DNA of 64,000 nucleotides from Paratinospora sagittata. Taxonomy: Eukaryota > Streptophyta > Magnoliopsida > Ranunculales > Menispermaceae. The stretch lies in NCBI GenBank assembly GCA_035771175.1, contig CM069607.1, forward strand, positions 3,641,501 to 3,705,500. Reading direction: 5' to 3'. The position numbers and the translations under genes are program-made. Under the pieces are notes generated by a model. The model worked only from the letters and a program-made list of their open reading frames with translations. It searched no databases and was not told the DNA's origin. Below, piece after piece: positions 23,364 through 35,712 of the stretch. Numbering within the stretch: position 1 is the stretch's first letter; the number at the start of each line of letters is the position of its first letter.

Positions 23364-26300
23364 ATGGGTGTTGCTACTATTGGTGAACTGAAGCCTAGTG
23401 TTTCTGGAAAGAGGTCATTTCGTCCAAGCGCAAGCGCTAGACATGCAACTGAATGGTATTCTTCTTTTTCTTCTTCTTCTTCTTCATGGTCTGTTTCATT
23501 ATTTTGTTAATGCAGGCAAAGTCTTTATGAATTATGACTGTTCATCTGCTTCTCTTTTGATCTGACCAGAGCATGTTTCATATTTAGCTACTGTGTTGCA
23601 GAATTATTCAAAAATGCACCACCACAGGCTTTTTAGTTTTGACCTTCATTTTTCTTAGATTAAAGACACATCTGAAGTTGCATTTGCAGCTATATGTATA
23701 AAATTACGATGCATCCATCTTACTTTCTGAAACTCCAGAGCACACTACTAGTTTTGGTAGGAACTTTTGATAGATGTGCAACTTTACAGAGCTTTTGATG
23801 TTTCCCACCTAATTAAAAGATGAGGTATACTTTTGCAAATTAATGGAACCGGCAACTTGATACTCATTTACATGAGCTATGAGACGAAAGCTCAAGAAAT
23901 TAAAAACTTTACGCCAATTTTGACTAGTTCAGCAGTTTTCGTAGAATGACAAATACTACTAGCAAGCATAAACCAAAAATAAGAAAAATTCTGACCCAAG
24001 ATGGCGAGACAGTTGGGATAATTAGTATATAGCAATCAAGAAGCATTGGCACCTGACGGGAGTTTGTGATCTGCTAAGATTTTCCACGGCGAAAGAAGTT
24101 GGAGACAATCAGTTACTAGACTTGGAGGATAGAGCAAAAACCTGTGAGCTTGACATGTGACCATGGATTTCTGGCTGAAAATGAATTACGGATGGATGCT
24201 AAAATCCAGTCTCTGCACCACAAATGAAAAAGACATACTTAGCTATTGTTTGTATGTGATGCTTGTTTCTAGAGTTTCATGGAAATGTACGTGAAAGTAG
24301 CAGATAAGGACTCGAATATGACAATCTTCAAGTTCTACAGAATAGAGAACAAACAAATAATGCTCTATAATATTATCCAAAAGAAACCAAAGGACTCATA
24401 TGTCCCATTTACCCCAGAGGTCCATGTGCAATTGCCTAAGCCTCTGATATTTGTTTCACTGTTAAATCATTTATTATTATTGTTTTTGAGTTTATCTTAC
24501 CAATACTGCATCCCAAGCGAAGTCACAGTCATTGCGCAATTATTAGAAGTAGACAATCTCTCTTTCATGGTCCATCCATGGCTACTAGATTATGATGGAT
24601 CAATTTCCATATGATCTTGGTTTGTTCAAATAAATAATATGCAGCCCATCACTTATTTCATAAGAGAATATTGTTCAAACAAGGGTGGTGATGTAGGGGA
24701 ATGGTGTTAACAAAGATGTAGGAGTTCACTAAGTTCTGCCATCTATATCGTAAAATCTTTTATTTTTTTGCAGTTCTAACTTAAACTTTGCATTACTCTT
24801 GCAGGCCAATATCTGATGTTTCAAGTGATCTTACAGTTGAAGTAGGAGCAACAAACTTTTCACTTCACAAGGTAAGAACTAAAAGAAGGTGGTTTGGAAT
24901 CTGTGCAGCTTACTTTTTTTTTTTTTCTTTTTTCATTCATACTTTCCACATGCATGTTGTGTGCAAGTTCATGGGTTTTGAAAATTATGGAACTATTTTA
25001 TGGATGATCTATGTTGCATTTCTCAAGGTCACAAACAGAAAGCAAGATAAACAAAATATATGATCTTACTGACGCTTTATTCACACGGTCACTGTCTTCT
25101 GCAGTTCCCTCTGGTTTCTAGGAGTGGAAAGATTCGGAAATTACTGTTGGATGCAAAGGATTCGAAAGTTTCATGGATAAATCTCCCATCTGTTCCTGGT
25201 GGACCAGAGACATTTGAGCTAGCTGCAAAGTTTTGTTACGGAGTAAACATAGAGATAACACTCTCAAATGTTGCCAAGCTAAGGTGTGTAGCTCATTATC
25301 TAGAAATGACAGAAGAGTATGCTGAGAAGAACCTAGAAATACGGACGGAGATGTATCTGAAAGATATTGTGCTTCCAAACATCTCAAGCTCAATCACTGT
25401 TCTTCACCACTGTGAAAGCATCCTGCCAATAGCAGAGGAAATTCACATGGTCAGCAGGATTATCCATGGAATTGCAACCAGTGCCTGTAAAGAGCAGCTC
25501 ACATGTGGCTTGTCCAAACTTGAGCCAAATTTCCCTGCAAAACCTGTCATTAATATAGAGACAGAAACCCCATCAGATTGGTGGGGAACGGCACTTACAA
25601 TACTTAATCTAGATTTCTTTCAACGAGTACTATCAGCAGTGAAATCTAAGGGCCTGAAACAGGACTTGATTAGCAGGATCTTGATAAGCTATGCCCATAA
25701 CGCTCTTCAAGTTCTTCTTGTAAGAGACCCTCAAATGGTGAAGGAAAACTTCTTGGATGTAGAATTGCAAAAGAAGCAAAGGGTAATTGTTGAAGCTATT
25801 GTTGGTCTACTACCTACTCAATCTAGAAAGAGTACGGTACCAATGGCATTTCTTTCAAGTCTGCTGAAAACTGCGATAACAAGTTCAGCATCTCCTACTT
25901 GCAGAGCTGATTTGGAGAGAAGGATTGGTCTACAACTAGACCAGGCAATTCTTGAAGACATCCTCATACCTGCAAACCTACATGGCCACAGCCACCAACC
26001 CCTTTATGAAACAGATTCGATAATTAAGATATTCTCCATTTTCCTAAACGTGGATGAGGATGAGGATGAGGAGAATCATTTGAGGGATGAGACCGAATTG
26101 GGCTATGATTTTGACAGCCCAGGTACTCCTAAACAGACCTCAATTATTAAAGTTTCAAAGCTACTTGACAATTACCTTGCAGAAATTGCTTTAGACATGA
26201 ATTTGGCGCCATCAAAGTTCATTGCTCTAGCAGAACTACTACCAGACCATGCTCGCATCATCAGTGATGGATTATACAGAGCAGTAGATATCTTCCTCAA

Positions 26301-26960
26301 GGTAAAACCACATTTTCAATATAAAATTTTCTTTGCATAACACGAAATATATAAACACCTACCTTGCAAACTAAACATATAAACACCCGTTGGTATTCTT
26401 ATTCTTCCTATTTACAGGTTCATCCAAATATCAAGGATTCTGAACGCTACCGACTATGCAAAACAATTGATTGTCAAAAGCTATCGCAGGAGGCCTGCAG
26501 CCATGCTGCTCAAAATGAAAGGTTACCTGTGCAAATGGCAGTCCAAGTTCTATATTTTGAGCAGATCAGGCTCAGGAATGCAATGAATGGCAATCACAAT
26601 CAATTTTTCTTTGGTTCAATGAATGGTCAATTTCCTCACCGATCTAGTAGTGGTGTGGCCAGTGGAGCCATATCTCCTAGAGACAACTATGCATCTGTTA
26701 GAAGAGAGAACCGAGAACTAAAGCTTGAAGTTGCAAGAATGAGGATGAGACTAACTGACCTAGAGAAGGATCATGTCTCTATGAAGCAGGAGCTTGTTCG
26801 GTCAAGTCCTGGTAACAAGATACTGAGGTCTTTCACTAAAAAACTAAGCAAGCTCAATTCTCTATTTCGTATAAACAACAATAATAAGCCTATGAGTGGC
26901 AAGGGAAATCCAGAGCCTCGATTTCTATTACAGAAGAGGAGGAGGCATTCTCTCTCTTAA
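23364..26960 (+). CDS. SETH6: NPH3/BTB-domain protein, SETH6-like CUL3 adaptor
   Basis: Spliced CDS: 23364-23455, 24805-24871, 25105-26301 and 26418-26960; 1899 nt, 632 residues. The N-terminal BTB/POZ fold (about 36-130) includes SSDLTVEVG and the FPLVSRSGKIRKLL signature of the NPH3 family. The NPH3 domain runs from DWWGTAL (211) to about 495 and holds PDHARIISDGLYRAVDIFLK. A coiled coil of charged heptads follows at about 547-578. The basic C-terminus ends RRRHSLS. NPH3 proteins are thought to be substrate adaptors of CUL3 ubiquitin ligases at the plasma membrane. SETH6 itself was named for a male-gametophyte mutant phenotype. The extreme N-terminus and C-terminus and its place next to C3H32 match Arabidopsis At2g47860. 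The start ATG is followed by GGG. A 111-codon frame in intron 1 is not used. Confidence 0.95.
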
Positions 26961-28234
26961 CAATATAGAAGTGTGCATAAGAGTGTATAGTAAAAATATT
27001 TGTCTTTGTGTAGAATCTCAGCTTGACAAGTTTGACACTACTAATATGTGTTCAATGCGATCAGCACCTTACCTCATTATAAGGCCATCTAAGTTTGGTC
27101 AATGTGGCTAGTAACTAGTATCCTTTGTGTGTGTGTGTGTGTTTTGGGTTGGGGGGAGGAGGGTCAAAGTTGGAGTTTGAACCCTAACCTTCCAGCTTAT
27201 GTCCACTATGCCAAAAATTTAGCAATGGATCCATCCCCCTAGACTGAAAGTAATGCTTGTTTAGGACTTGTATGACTTCCATATAACGTGAGAACAACCG
27301 TTAACTCTTTCAGCTTAAGTTTCTTAACAACAGGTATAAAAGGGAACTTGAACGTTTCTATTGTTTTAATCTTTCCGTCACTAAAAGGAGGCTTACCTAT
27401 ATATTCACATAGACAATATTGTAGTCATTCATCATCCCATAAAATATAAATTTAAGATAAGGAGTTCTCTGTACAGCCAGAAATGAATAACAAGCTCCAT
27501 TTCCTGCAGATATGATATGATGATGTGCGAGTGTCATTGGTATCAGATTATTTTAGTATATGAAAAAAACTCTGCTACAATCAAACGTTTAATTGGTTGA
27601 GTGGCTTGAGGCACTCGTCTCAGGAAACGCAGTCACGAGTTTGACTCTCAACTAGCGTTGGGCACTGAAAGTGTCTCCCGAGCAACCAAGGGCCCAAGAG
27701 ATTAGTCGGGACCAAATGCCCGGATACCCTTGGTTATCCAAAAAAAAAAAAGACCGAATACCCTTGGTTATCCAAAAAAAAAAGAAAAGAAAAAACTCTG
27801 CTACTATATGTTTACAGCACTTACATTTCTCAGCAAAAGTACAGCTTTGGCAAAATCTCAAGATTTTGATGCAAATTTTTCATTAAGTAAAGCATTTTTA
27901 CAATCCTTCTAAAAGAATAAATACAATACCGTTCTTGCACCTAAAAACAAGAAAAAGAATACAAACAGACTAACCTTCAATGCACAGATCTCAATCAAGG
28001 ACTAGAAATTCAAATCATAGAGGAACATATGAGCAGAACATAGATTCCAAGGAACTCAGCTGGTATTCTGAAATTTCCGCTGATTGACTGGTCCTTGGAG
28101 TTAATATAAACACTGAATCTTTTCCTGATTCAAGTATCCTGAGATTCAAAGTTAACCTTGGTCGTACATTCATTTGCATGTATCATTAGGCAGTTAGCAG
28201 TATATGAGTCAGAAATCAATCATCTAGCTCATTT
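26961..28234. other. Convergent 3' regions of the SETH6-like and RanBP2-type genes
   Basis: The two genes converge here, so the stretch should hold both 3' UTRs. A (GT)n run lies at about 27127-27142 and a SINE at 27579-27789. No other coding sequence was seen. Confidence 0.5.
27579..27789 (+). mobile_element. SINE with a tandemly repeated 3' end
   Basis: A 15-bp target duplication, AAAAAACTCTGCTAC, lies at 27564-27578 and 27790-27804. A-box-like TGGTTGAGTGGCTTGAGG and B-box-like CACGAGTTTGACTC are present. The tail unit ACCCTTGGTTATCC plus poly(A) occurs twice in a row (about 27725-27745 and 27760-27785), suggesting internal priming or slippage during reverse transcription. The family differs from the 17173 and 21869 copies. 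Confidence 0.88.
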
Positions 28235-31200
28235 TCATCTTTCAATTACTCGCCTCCTTGGCCTACCATCCATAGTTTTCTGTCCCATCTCAGATCGATC
28301 ATGGAGTAAATCACGTTTTCCATGTGCTCGAGGTCCAAATGCTTCCCTTCGACCAAAATGACGCATATTGCCTCTCCTTTCATCCATTGGCTTTCTGTCA
28401 TAGCCATCATGACTTGGTCCGTTACCATTCCTATGAGAAGATCTATCACGACCACCGTTGCCAAAGAAGTTCCTTCTGTTATTTGTCCTACCATTGTTTC
28501 TGAACTGCACATCTCTAGCTGATTCAAAATGGTCATGACCCACCATAGACGATCCCCTTCTGCCAAACTCTGCCTTCCTTCCTCTCATCTTATTTCTACT
28601 AGATGGTAGGTCATCATCATCATTTGATTCTGAATCAAATGGAAACTCACCATTATCAGCTCTTCTTCGATAATTCCTTCCATTTGAACCCCATTTATCC
28701 CTGTTAGTCTTCTTATGTCCCAAACCCCCGTCTGTGTCATTATCTGAATCAGAAATGCTCTCAAGGTCATCATTTGAACCAAAATTGATCTCCCTGTATG
28801 GGCCATTTCCACCCCTATTCCTAGTTCCATGTCTTGATCCAGCAATATGACTAGATCTCCTGTTAGGATAAGTTGAAAGTTCTTCGTCTGATTCTAACTC
28901 TTTCCCTTGATCCCTAGAGCCTGAGAAATCTCCTCTTACTGGCATTGCCCTAGCCAGCTTATGGTGTGATGAGGCATTACCTCGATGAGCATTTAAATGT
29001 TGATCAGAGCTGTCAAAATCTTCAGACTCAGAAAATCCTTCACTCTGAGAGAAATCCTTTGAAGAAGCCTTTTGAATTGGATTTCCATGTGAAGTGTCTA
29101 TCTCGTAACTATCGATATCATCATCTTCTTCATCATCAAAGTCATCAAATCCAGCTCCAGATTTCCTCTGATTGAGGTTTGAGTATTTGTCTCTTCCATT
29201 GGCTCTTGTTACTTGGCTGTTTTCAAAAGAATCATCTTCAAAGGCCCCCCTCGTACTTTCCATTTGGGCATGGTTCTCCATGGAAAAATCCTGTGCAATT
29301 CTGGGAGGATCTGCATACTCGAAAGCCGCAACATCTGCACCATCTGATTCATTATCGTCAAAATCAAAATTCCATGCATTAGAAACCCCAGGCATGTCAG
29401 CAACCTTCTCCAACCTTGACTTGAGACCACTTGGCCTTGATCGCAATTGGTTCTCCATGAATTCATCAGGTGGACGCTTGTGATCACAGTGAAAGCATGC
29501 CATATTTCGCCTATAATTCAAGAAGTTGCACCTGAAAATGAGAGAAAAATGAAAATTAATGTGTCAAGAAGTCAGATTCCTCACCCAAAAGCAATTAATT
29601 CTCATGGATCAGAAGAAAAGGCTCAGTGTTAGATGCCAAAGGCATCAAATCTAAACATTTATAGGAAGTCTAATTTTTATCCATTATAGTTTGGATCCAT
29701 TGTTTATTGGATCCCACTAAGTACATCACGACCCTAACAATATCCTAAATTTTCTTTCACACTATTGAAAGATCTGACCATGATGCAATGCGAGACAATT
29801 TTTTCAAAACTGAATGGCTACAAACCCAAAGAAGGGGAACTGGAAAATCCTTAGGCTGCGTTTGGTTTCCAACTTGAAAACAGTTTTCAGCTTTCAAATA
29901 GTAAAAAGATCAAAACAGTGTACAAAAACATGTTTGGTGGAGTAAAATCCCAAATTTTCTTTTCAATTTTTCCTTTACAAAAAGAAGAAAACTTGAAAAA
30001 CGACATTTTGTCGTTTTCCAAGGTTTCTAGTTTCATGATTTGGATATTGTAAAAACAGAAAACTTGTTTCTGGGTACCGAACCAAGCACGGCCTTAGTAA
30101 TTAAGCAGAACAACTGGTGGTTGTGCCATTAGGTAGCTAGACGACCTAGATTTGTCTTCTGTCTTGCACAACCAAGTCAGGTTTATAAAAAGAAAAACCT
30201 CTATGGGATTGCTTCTGCTTGTATCCTATATGTTTTAATAATCCATACTGGAGAAAGGTCCACAAAGCACATTAAAAAATTATGGCGGTACCTAGTTTTA
30301 AGAAATTTTTTTTTAAAAAAAGACTTAAAGTAACAATTGTGCAGCAAAACCTACTCAGGACACTCCCACTCTCCTGGAAGCAGCTGTCTCTTGGGGCGCT
30401 TGGCATCACATTGCAAACATACTGTGTTCTTTGCAAAATTCATAAAGTCACACCTGAAATCAATACTTGTCTACGTTAGAGCAGTACAAAGAAAATTTAG
30501 TTATAAACAGCCATTTCGTGATTAAAAAAAGAAATTTCATAAGAAATTCACAGGTATCCACTGTGCCAATGCTAGCAACGGTCAGGGCAGATCAGGATAT
30601 TTTACGTCACATGTTAGACCATCATAGTAATCTTCCTTATCGACAAAAGTACACATCCTATCTCTGGAAGTATCCAGAAGAGTGTCCAGGGAATTTCTTA
30701 TGCAGATGGCAGCAAGTAGTCAAAACAACTCGTTGAGCTACTGAGCCACCTCTGATGCATGGATCAAATATGATGCTTGTCATTGTCTGCACTATGTACG
30801 ATCCATGGCATTCTATTACTATGTTAGTGCAACATCCTGACATTCAGCTTTCTTTTCTAGTTCACTACAGTAGATGAAATACAGATAGATATGAAATAAA
30901 GAACCTAAGATGGAGCCATACTTAGGACAGAGCCAGTCCCCTTTTTTCATCTCAATGTCGTCTCGTCCAACTCTTTTCTTTGGTGGGGGAGGGGGTTGCT
31001 TTATTTTTGGCGGAGGCTTCTTGATCACTGGCGGTGGGAGGTTTGGATCTATTGGAACTGCACTCAACTTGACAACCTCATGAAGCAACTTACGAACCAC
31101 CGTTCTCACAGATTTCAATTTTAGCAGAGATTTGTTCTCAACAGACCCATTGATAGGATCAAAACCAAATGTCAGTAAAACGCGCATAACATCAAGGGTT

Positions 31201-34200
31201 CGGGCCTCATCCTCTTTACGTGACAGCAGATATGCTTTTTCACAGGAGCTTCTCAGACTGCATGAACTACAAACCTGAAACATACCTGGTCATTAGTTTA
31301 AAAATAAGAATGTTTTTATCTATAAATACCTAAATAAAGGAAAATTGCGGGGATGAAACCAAGAGTGCATTATGTATTAAGGACAGTTTCGTGATTACTG
31401 TAACCTACTTTCAGTTAGTCTGTTTGAGGTACCACCTATGCCAAAAATCAGTTAAAGTGGATCAATCATTGCAAGTAATTAATAATTCAATCATTTTATT
31501 GTAAGGTTTATGGCAGTAATTCCAGGTTTGAAAATAATGATAATCCTATAAGATACTTTCGATGACCATGGAATTCTCTCCTTATAAAGCACTGATAGAT
31601 GTGATCCATGTGTTAGTAAAACATCACACAGAGCAATACTCAATATTATGGAGAAATCCTATCCTACGTTTTTCTCTCCTCTCTCCTACTTCACATGTCA
31701 CAATATTTTTTTTTTTAAAAAAAGGAAAAACAAAAAAAATTATAAATTGAACAAAGACACAACAAATCCAATATTCATTTTCTGTCCATACCACAAATCT
31801 ATTTGCGTGAAGAGCAAAAAAGCTGAAACGAGCCTCAATGTACAATGTCACGTGTTGAATTTACTTTGTTATGTTTTAATAACAGAACAATTAAAATGTA
31901 TATCATTTTTCTATAGAAGTTAGCGCCTAAGATAAAGTCAAGAACAACTTACTAAATTGGCCAAGACCCCCCAAAAAAAATCCACATAAGAGATTTAAAA
32001 GCAAAACAACCATCCATTGATAATGAATGATACACAAACGATTCATTTCACATAAAAAGAATAATTCTAATATTCCCTGCAACATGAATGTCCATTTCTA
32101 AAACCAAAAAAACAAAAAGAGCCATTAACATAATAAAATTAAAAGTTAAGGATGTGATACATACATCTCCTTCATCAAGGTGAACATGCTTCCTCAACAT
32201 CTTTGCAGAAAAAACTACTTTTTTATCTGAGCTTGGGCATCCATAACCAACTAGAATTTGAAGATCCTGCCTTGACAATGACCTGAAAATATAATTCCAT
32301 CTCAGACAAGCTATCGTGGAAAGCTATTCAATTGAAACAGAATGACATCTTTAAAAGACAGTCTTCAATACATTTACCAAAGTATCAGACCTTTCTATTT
32401 GTCCTAAACTTTTATCTTATTTTTTTTTTTTTTTTTTTTTTTGACAAGAAACAGAAAATATATTATATTAGCTATGAATGATATACAGAACATTTACAAT
32501 CAGACAAATTGTCCAAGGAAGAAAAAACAAAATTATAACTGAAGACATTCCAAAATGGGGGCCCATCCTCTTAACCACTCCCCCAAGGAAAAACCCCTTG
32601 CAAGCTTACTTGCACTAACCCAAGTGGAACCCAAAAGGAGGGAGCTATCCCATACAATCCCCATCTCCTTCTCTTGGTTCTCAAAAATACGAGAGTTTCT
32701 CTCCTTCCAGATAAACCAAATCACCACGAAGACTACCACCCTCCAATAGCCTCTCAACCGCCTTGGAAGAAGATTCTCGTCAGGAAAGGACCAAAGACTA
32801 GAGCCACTATGAATTCCCTCCCACTGAAGGAAGGACTTCCACCTCCCCCACACTCCTTTGATGAAATCACACTCAACAAATAAGTGTTGACTAGTTTCCC
32901 CTTCCTTTTTGCACAAGCAACACCAACTTGGAGAAAGAGCTCAATCCTTAAATCGTCTTTGGAGCACATTCGCGCAGTTTAACCTGTCATGAGCAATAGT
33001 CCATCCCAGAAATTTGGCTTTTGAAGAAATATGAGCATTCCAGGTCGGTAGAAGGGTTAGGGTTAGGGAAAGAGCAAAGGTAATGGAAAAAAGATTTTGA
33101 GATGAACTCCCCTCAAGGTTTCACCAACCAAATCACTCTCATTGGGAAAGAAGAACACCCTCTAAAATTTCCATAAGGGAAGAGGCTTCAATTGACTCTC
33201 TATCTGAAAGGTTCCTACCCAGGTGAAGTTACCAAGAAGACCCATCCCTCTCACAATTCCTTCTAGAAACGAGAAAATCACAAATGGGATGGTTAGGTTT
33301 GGTGAATAACCTATAGATCAGGGGAAACATCTCACAAAAACTTGCTGTACCACCCTAAACTTTTATTTTTACTAATGCCATTATTTATGAAGATTAAATT
33401 CACATGTCTGCGATATCAATCCTCCCAAATGTACTACTACTCTTTCATGCTTTCTGGAATCGCAATTCAAACAAGCAAACTATTACATGAATTAAATTAA
33501 TGGTAGAAACAATTCAATATCTAGGAAATCGGAATAAACAAGCTTACTTCAATATATCGAAGCGGTCGCGAGCAAAGTTAAGGCAAGCAGTTCGAACCGT
33601 AGTCCAATCCCTCGTAAAATCGCAACCTTCCTCGGCGAAACCAGAGACATCAATCGACAAATCCTGCATCATTTTCTCCTCATCCGTCCTCCGATGATCA
33701 AAGTAATTCTGCTGCACCAACCGCTCCATCAATTCAATCCATTCCGGCCACGGATGAACCACTTCAACCTCCTTCTTTGTAACCAAACTCTCTTCTCTCT
33801 TCCGCTCCACCGCCTCCGTCTCCGAACTCAATCTCGCATCAACAGATTCCGAATTCCCTAATTTCGAGCTCTCCTCCTCGATTTTCTTCTTTCTGGAATC
33901 TCTCCAAGATCGAATCCTCTGCAAGGCTTCATCTTTTTCGCTTCTCTCCCTCTCCATCGCGTCGATTTGATCGAAAACGAAACTCATACGAGCTGAAAGG
34001 CTCGTTTTGGGATCAGAAGAGAGGTTTGGAAGGTCTGCCTCTGAGTGCTGGAGAGGTGATGATGATGACTGGGATGTCGAGAAGTGATTGATTTCGCCAT
34101 TGCCGCCAACGTTGGAGAACCAGAGAGCTCGAGTTGCTCTAACCAGATAAGTGATTCGAGATTGAAAATTAGGGTTTTTAGAGGAGAAACTTCGGAGGAG

Positions 34201-34230
34201 GAGAAGAGAAGAAGGAGGAGTGAACGCCAT
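28235..34230 (-). CDS. Organellar RanBP2-type zinc-finger protein (OZ family, OZ2-like)
   Basis: Spliced CDS in order: 34230-33548, 32282-32165, 31274-30922, 30453-30355 and 29531-28235; 2550 nt, 849 residues. The N-terminus is Ser/Arg/Leu-rich without acidic residues for about 45 residues, which fits a mitochondrial or plastid presequence. A conserved helical region with LSRQD and VGYGCPS motifs follows, then a Pro/Lys-rich linker. Two W-x-C-x2-C-x10-C-x2-C fingers follow: C383/C386/C397/C400 and C416/C419/C430/C433. The C-terminal 415 residues are acidic, then Arg/Gly/Asn-rich and probably disordered. RanBP2 fingers of this type bind single-stranded RNA. Family members (OZ1/VAR3 and relatives) act in organelle RNA editing or splicing. 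Length and layout match Arabidopsis At1g55040, which I believe is OZ2. Both fingers are interrupted by introns at the same codon. Confidence 0.92.
29854..30093. mobile_element. Tourist-like (PIF/Harbinger) MITE in intron 4
   Basis: The 240-bp element has GGCTGCGTTTGGTT and AACCAAGCACGGCC ends, flanked by a TTA duplication at 29851-29853 and 30094-30096. The TTA duplication and GGCC-GTTTGG ends are typical of PIF/Harbinger-derived MITEs. The interior is A/T-rich and partly self-complementary, with AAACGACATTTTGTCGTTTT near the middle. Confidence 0.85.
31488..31602 (+). repeat. Dispersed repeat, copy 1
   Basis: It shares CAATCATTTTAT-GTAAGGTTTA, GAAAATAATGATAAT, GACCATGGA-TTCTCTCCTTAT and ATAAAGCACTG with 37891-38020 in the same orientation. 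It lies in intron 2 of the RanBP2-type gene. It does not match any element class I recognise. Confidence 0.75.
32416..33353 (-). mobile_element. 5'-truncated LINE in intron 1, zf-RVT region retained
   Basis: The 938-bp insertion ends on the minus strand in a poly(A) tract (T run at about 32420-32441) and is bounded by a 13-bp duplication, CCTAAACTTTTAT (32403-32415 and 33354-33366). Minus-strand frames 32969-32754 and 32916-32533 encode the zf-RVT-type C-terminus of LINE ORF2: an HLFVECDF motif, then W-G-RW and WFIWKERNSRIF. A frameshift separates the two frames. The LINE is sense relative to the host gene, so its poly(A) signals could act in the pre-mRNA. Confidence 0.9.
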
Positions 34231-34941
34231 GGAAGATGATGCTTCCTTCCTGCGCTCGTTTTATTCACATCTCTCCAAACTCAACTAAAACCCTCAAGTG
34301 CAAAAGCTCCAAAACCCTTGAAGCAGCGGTCGGAGGCACCAACCAGACTAACCCATATGGGTTGGGCTAGGGTTTGGGTTGGGAACAAAAAAAATTTTGA
34401 CTGTGTTTTTAAATTTTTTTTTACTTACATTTCTTTTGAAATCTTTCTTTCTCTTTGTTGTCTTTTTTTCCACATCTTCGTTCTTTATTGCTATTGGGAC
34501 AAGATCTTTATTTTTATTTTTTGAAAAGTATATTTTACCATCATATTTTTTTTAAAAGCATAGACTTTTTTTTTAAAAGCATAAGCAAAACTGGGCTACT
34601 CGAATTTTAAATCATAAAGGTATAGACGAGCAATTGTTGTCTGAATCGAGTATGAACATGTCATATATTTGTTAGTACGAGGCATTGTTTATATTTGTAT
34701 TCGTTCGTACTCGATTTTTTTTCACCCTTACCCCTAGGATATCAGGCCACACTTCACACCGTATGAACCCAGCATGAACCAAGTTTAAAAATATGTCTTG
34801 TCCAACCAATGCATAACTTCCTCCTCATAAAAGTCGTTGCTTCCGTGACTTAAACTCTCAATCCCTCCAAAGCCCCTCCAAGCGCCAACCATCATGTCAA
34901 CTCGCTAGTGTGAAATACAATACCTCTTTGGTACTTATTTG

Positions 34942-35712
34942 TAGGGGTGTCAACGGTTTAATTTTGGTCAGTTTAATGCTCAAACCAAATATAATCGGGT
35001 TCGATTCAGTTTAGGTTGATCGGTTTAGTTCAAAATATCAAACCGAACTGAACATAATCGATTTGGTTTAGTTTAGGTTGATCGGTTTAAAATGTTAAAT
35101 GTACATACATTAAATAAATTAAAATAATTAATTATGAAAGAATATATATAAAGTAATCTTAGCCTGTGTGGTTTGGCATTTAAGAACAATTTTTTAAAAT
35201 ACACTTTTTAAAAATTATTTTTTAAGTACTTTTTTCTGAAAGTAAGAAAACAACAAAAAAATATTTTCTTGTTTTCTTTACAAATCTTGAGGATGCATTT
35301 AAAAACTGTTTCAAAAAACAACCTAACCAAACAAGTTTTCATAGCATCTTTGTTTCAAAAACAAAATACTGCATTTAAATTGTTTACCAAAACATGGCCG
35401 TAAATTTTCTAATGTATATTTAATAAATTTAAAAACAAACATTACTATATAAGATAATTATATATTTTTTAGGATAATATTTATATCATAAAAGAATATT
35501 AGACATTGAAAAATAAATGATAACACTTTTTTGTTTACAATCAGTTCGGTTCGATTTAGATTGATTTTTAAAATTTCAAATCACAACCCGAATCAAACCT
35601 ATCGGGTTATACTTTTTTCAAACCTAACCTAATCCGAACTTATTAAAAAATTAAACTAAACACTTCGGTTCGATTCGATTTCGCAGTTTAAGTCAATCCA
35701 TTGATAACCCTA
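34942..35712. mobile_element. MITE of the CGGTT-rich family, about 770 bp
   Basis: It begins TAGGGGTGTCAACGG and ends CCATTGATAACCCTA. Flanks CTTATTTG (34934-34941) and CTTGGTTG (35713-35720) match at 6 of 8 positions, fitting an aged hAT-type 8-bp duplication. The subterminal regions carry CGGTTTAG and AACCGAAC arrays like 18998-19600. A second short MITE-like unit, about 35162-35402 with GTGGTTTGG and CCAAAACATGGCC ends, appears nested inside. Confidence 0.72.

Noticed and set aside
24279..24614. 111-codon frame within the SETH6 intron 1
   Set aside because: It lies between two well-defined exons, is not in frame with them, has no recognisable domain and lacks splice logic.
28246..29487. 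Several frames antisense or out of frame to the last exon of the OZ-type gene
   Set aside because: Shadows of a repetitive Arg/Gly/Asp-rich coding exon.
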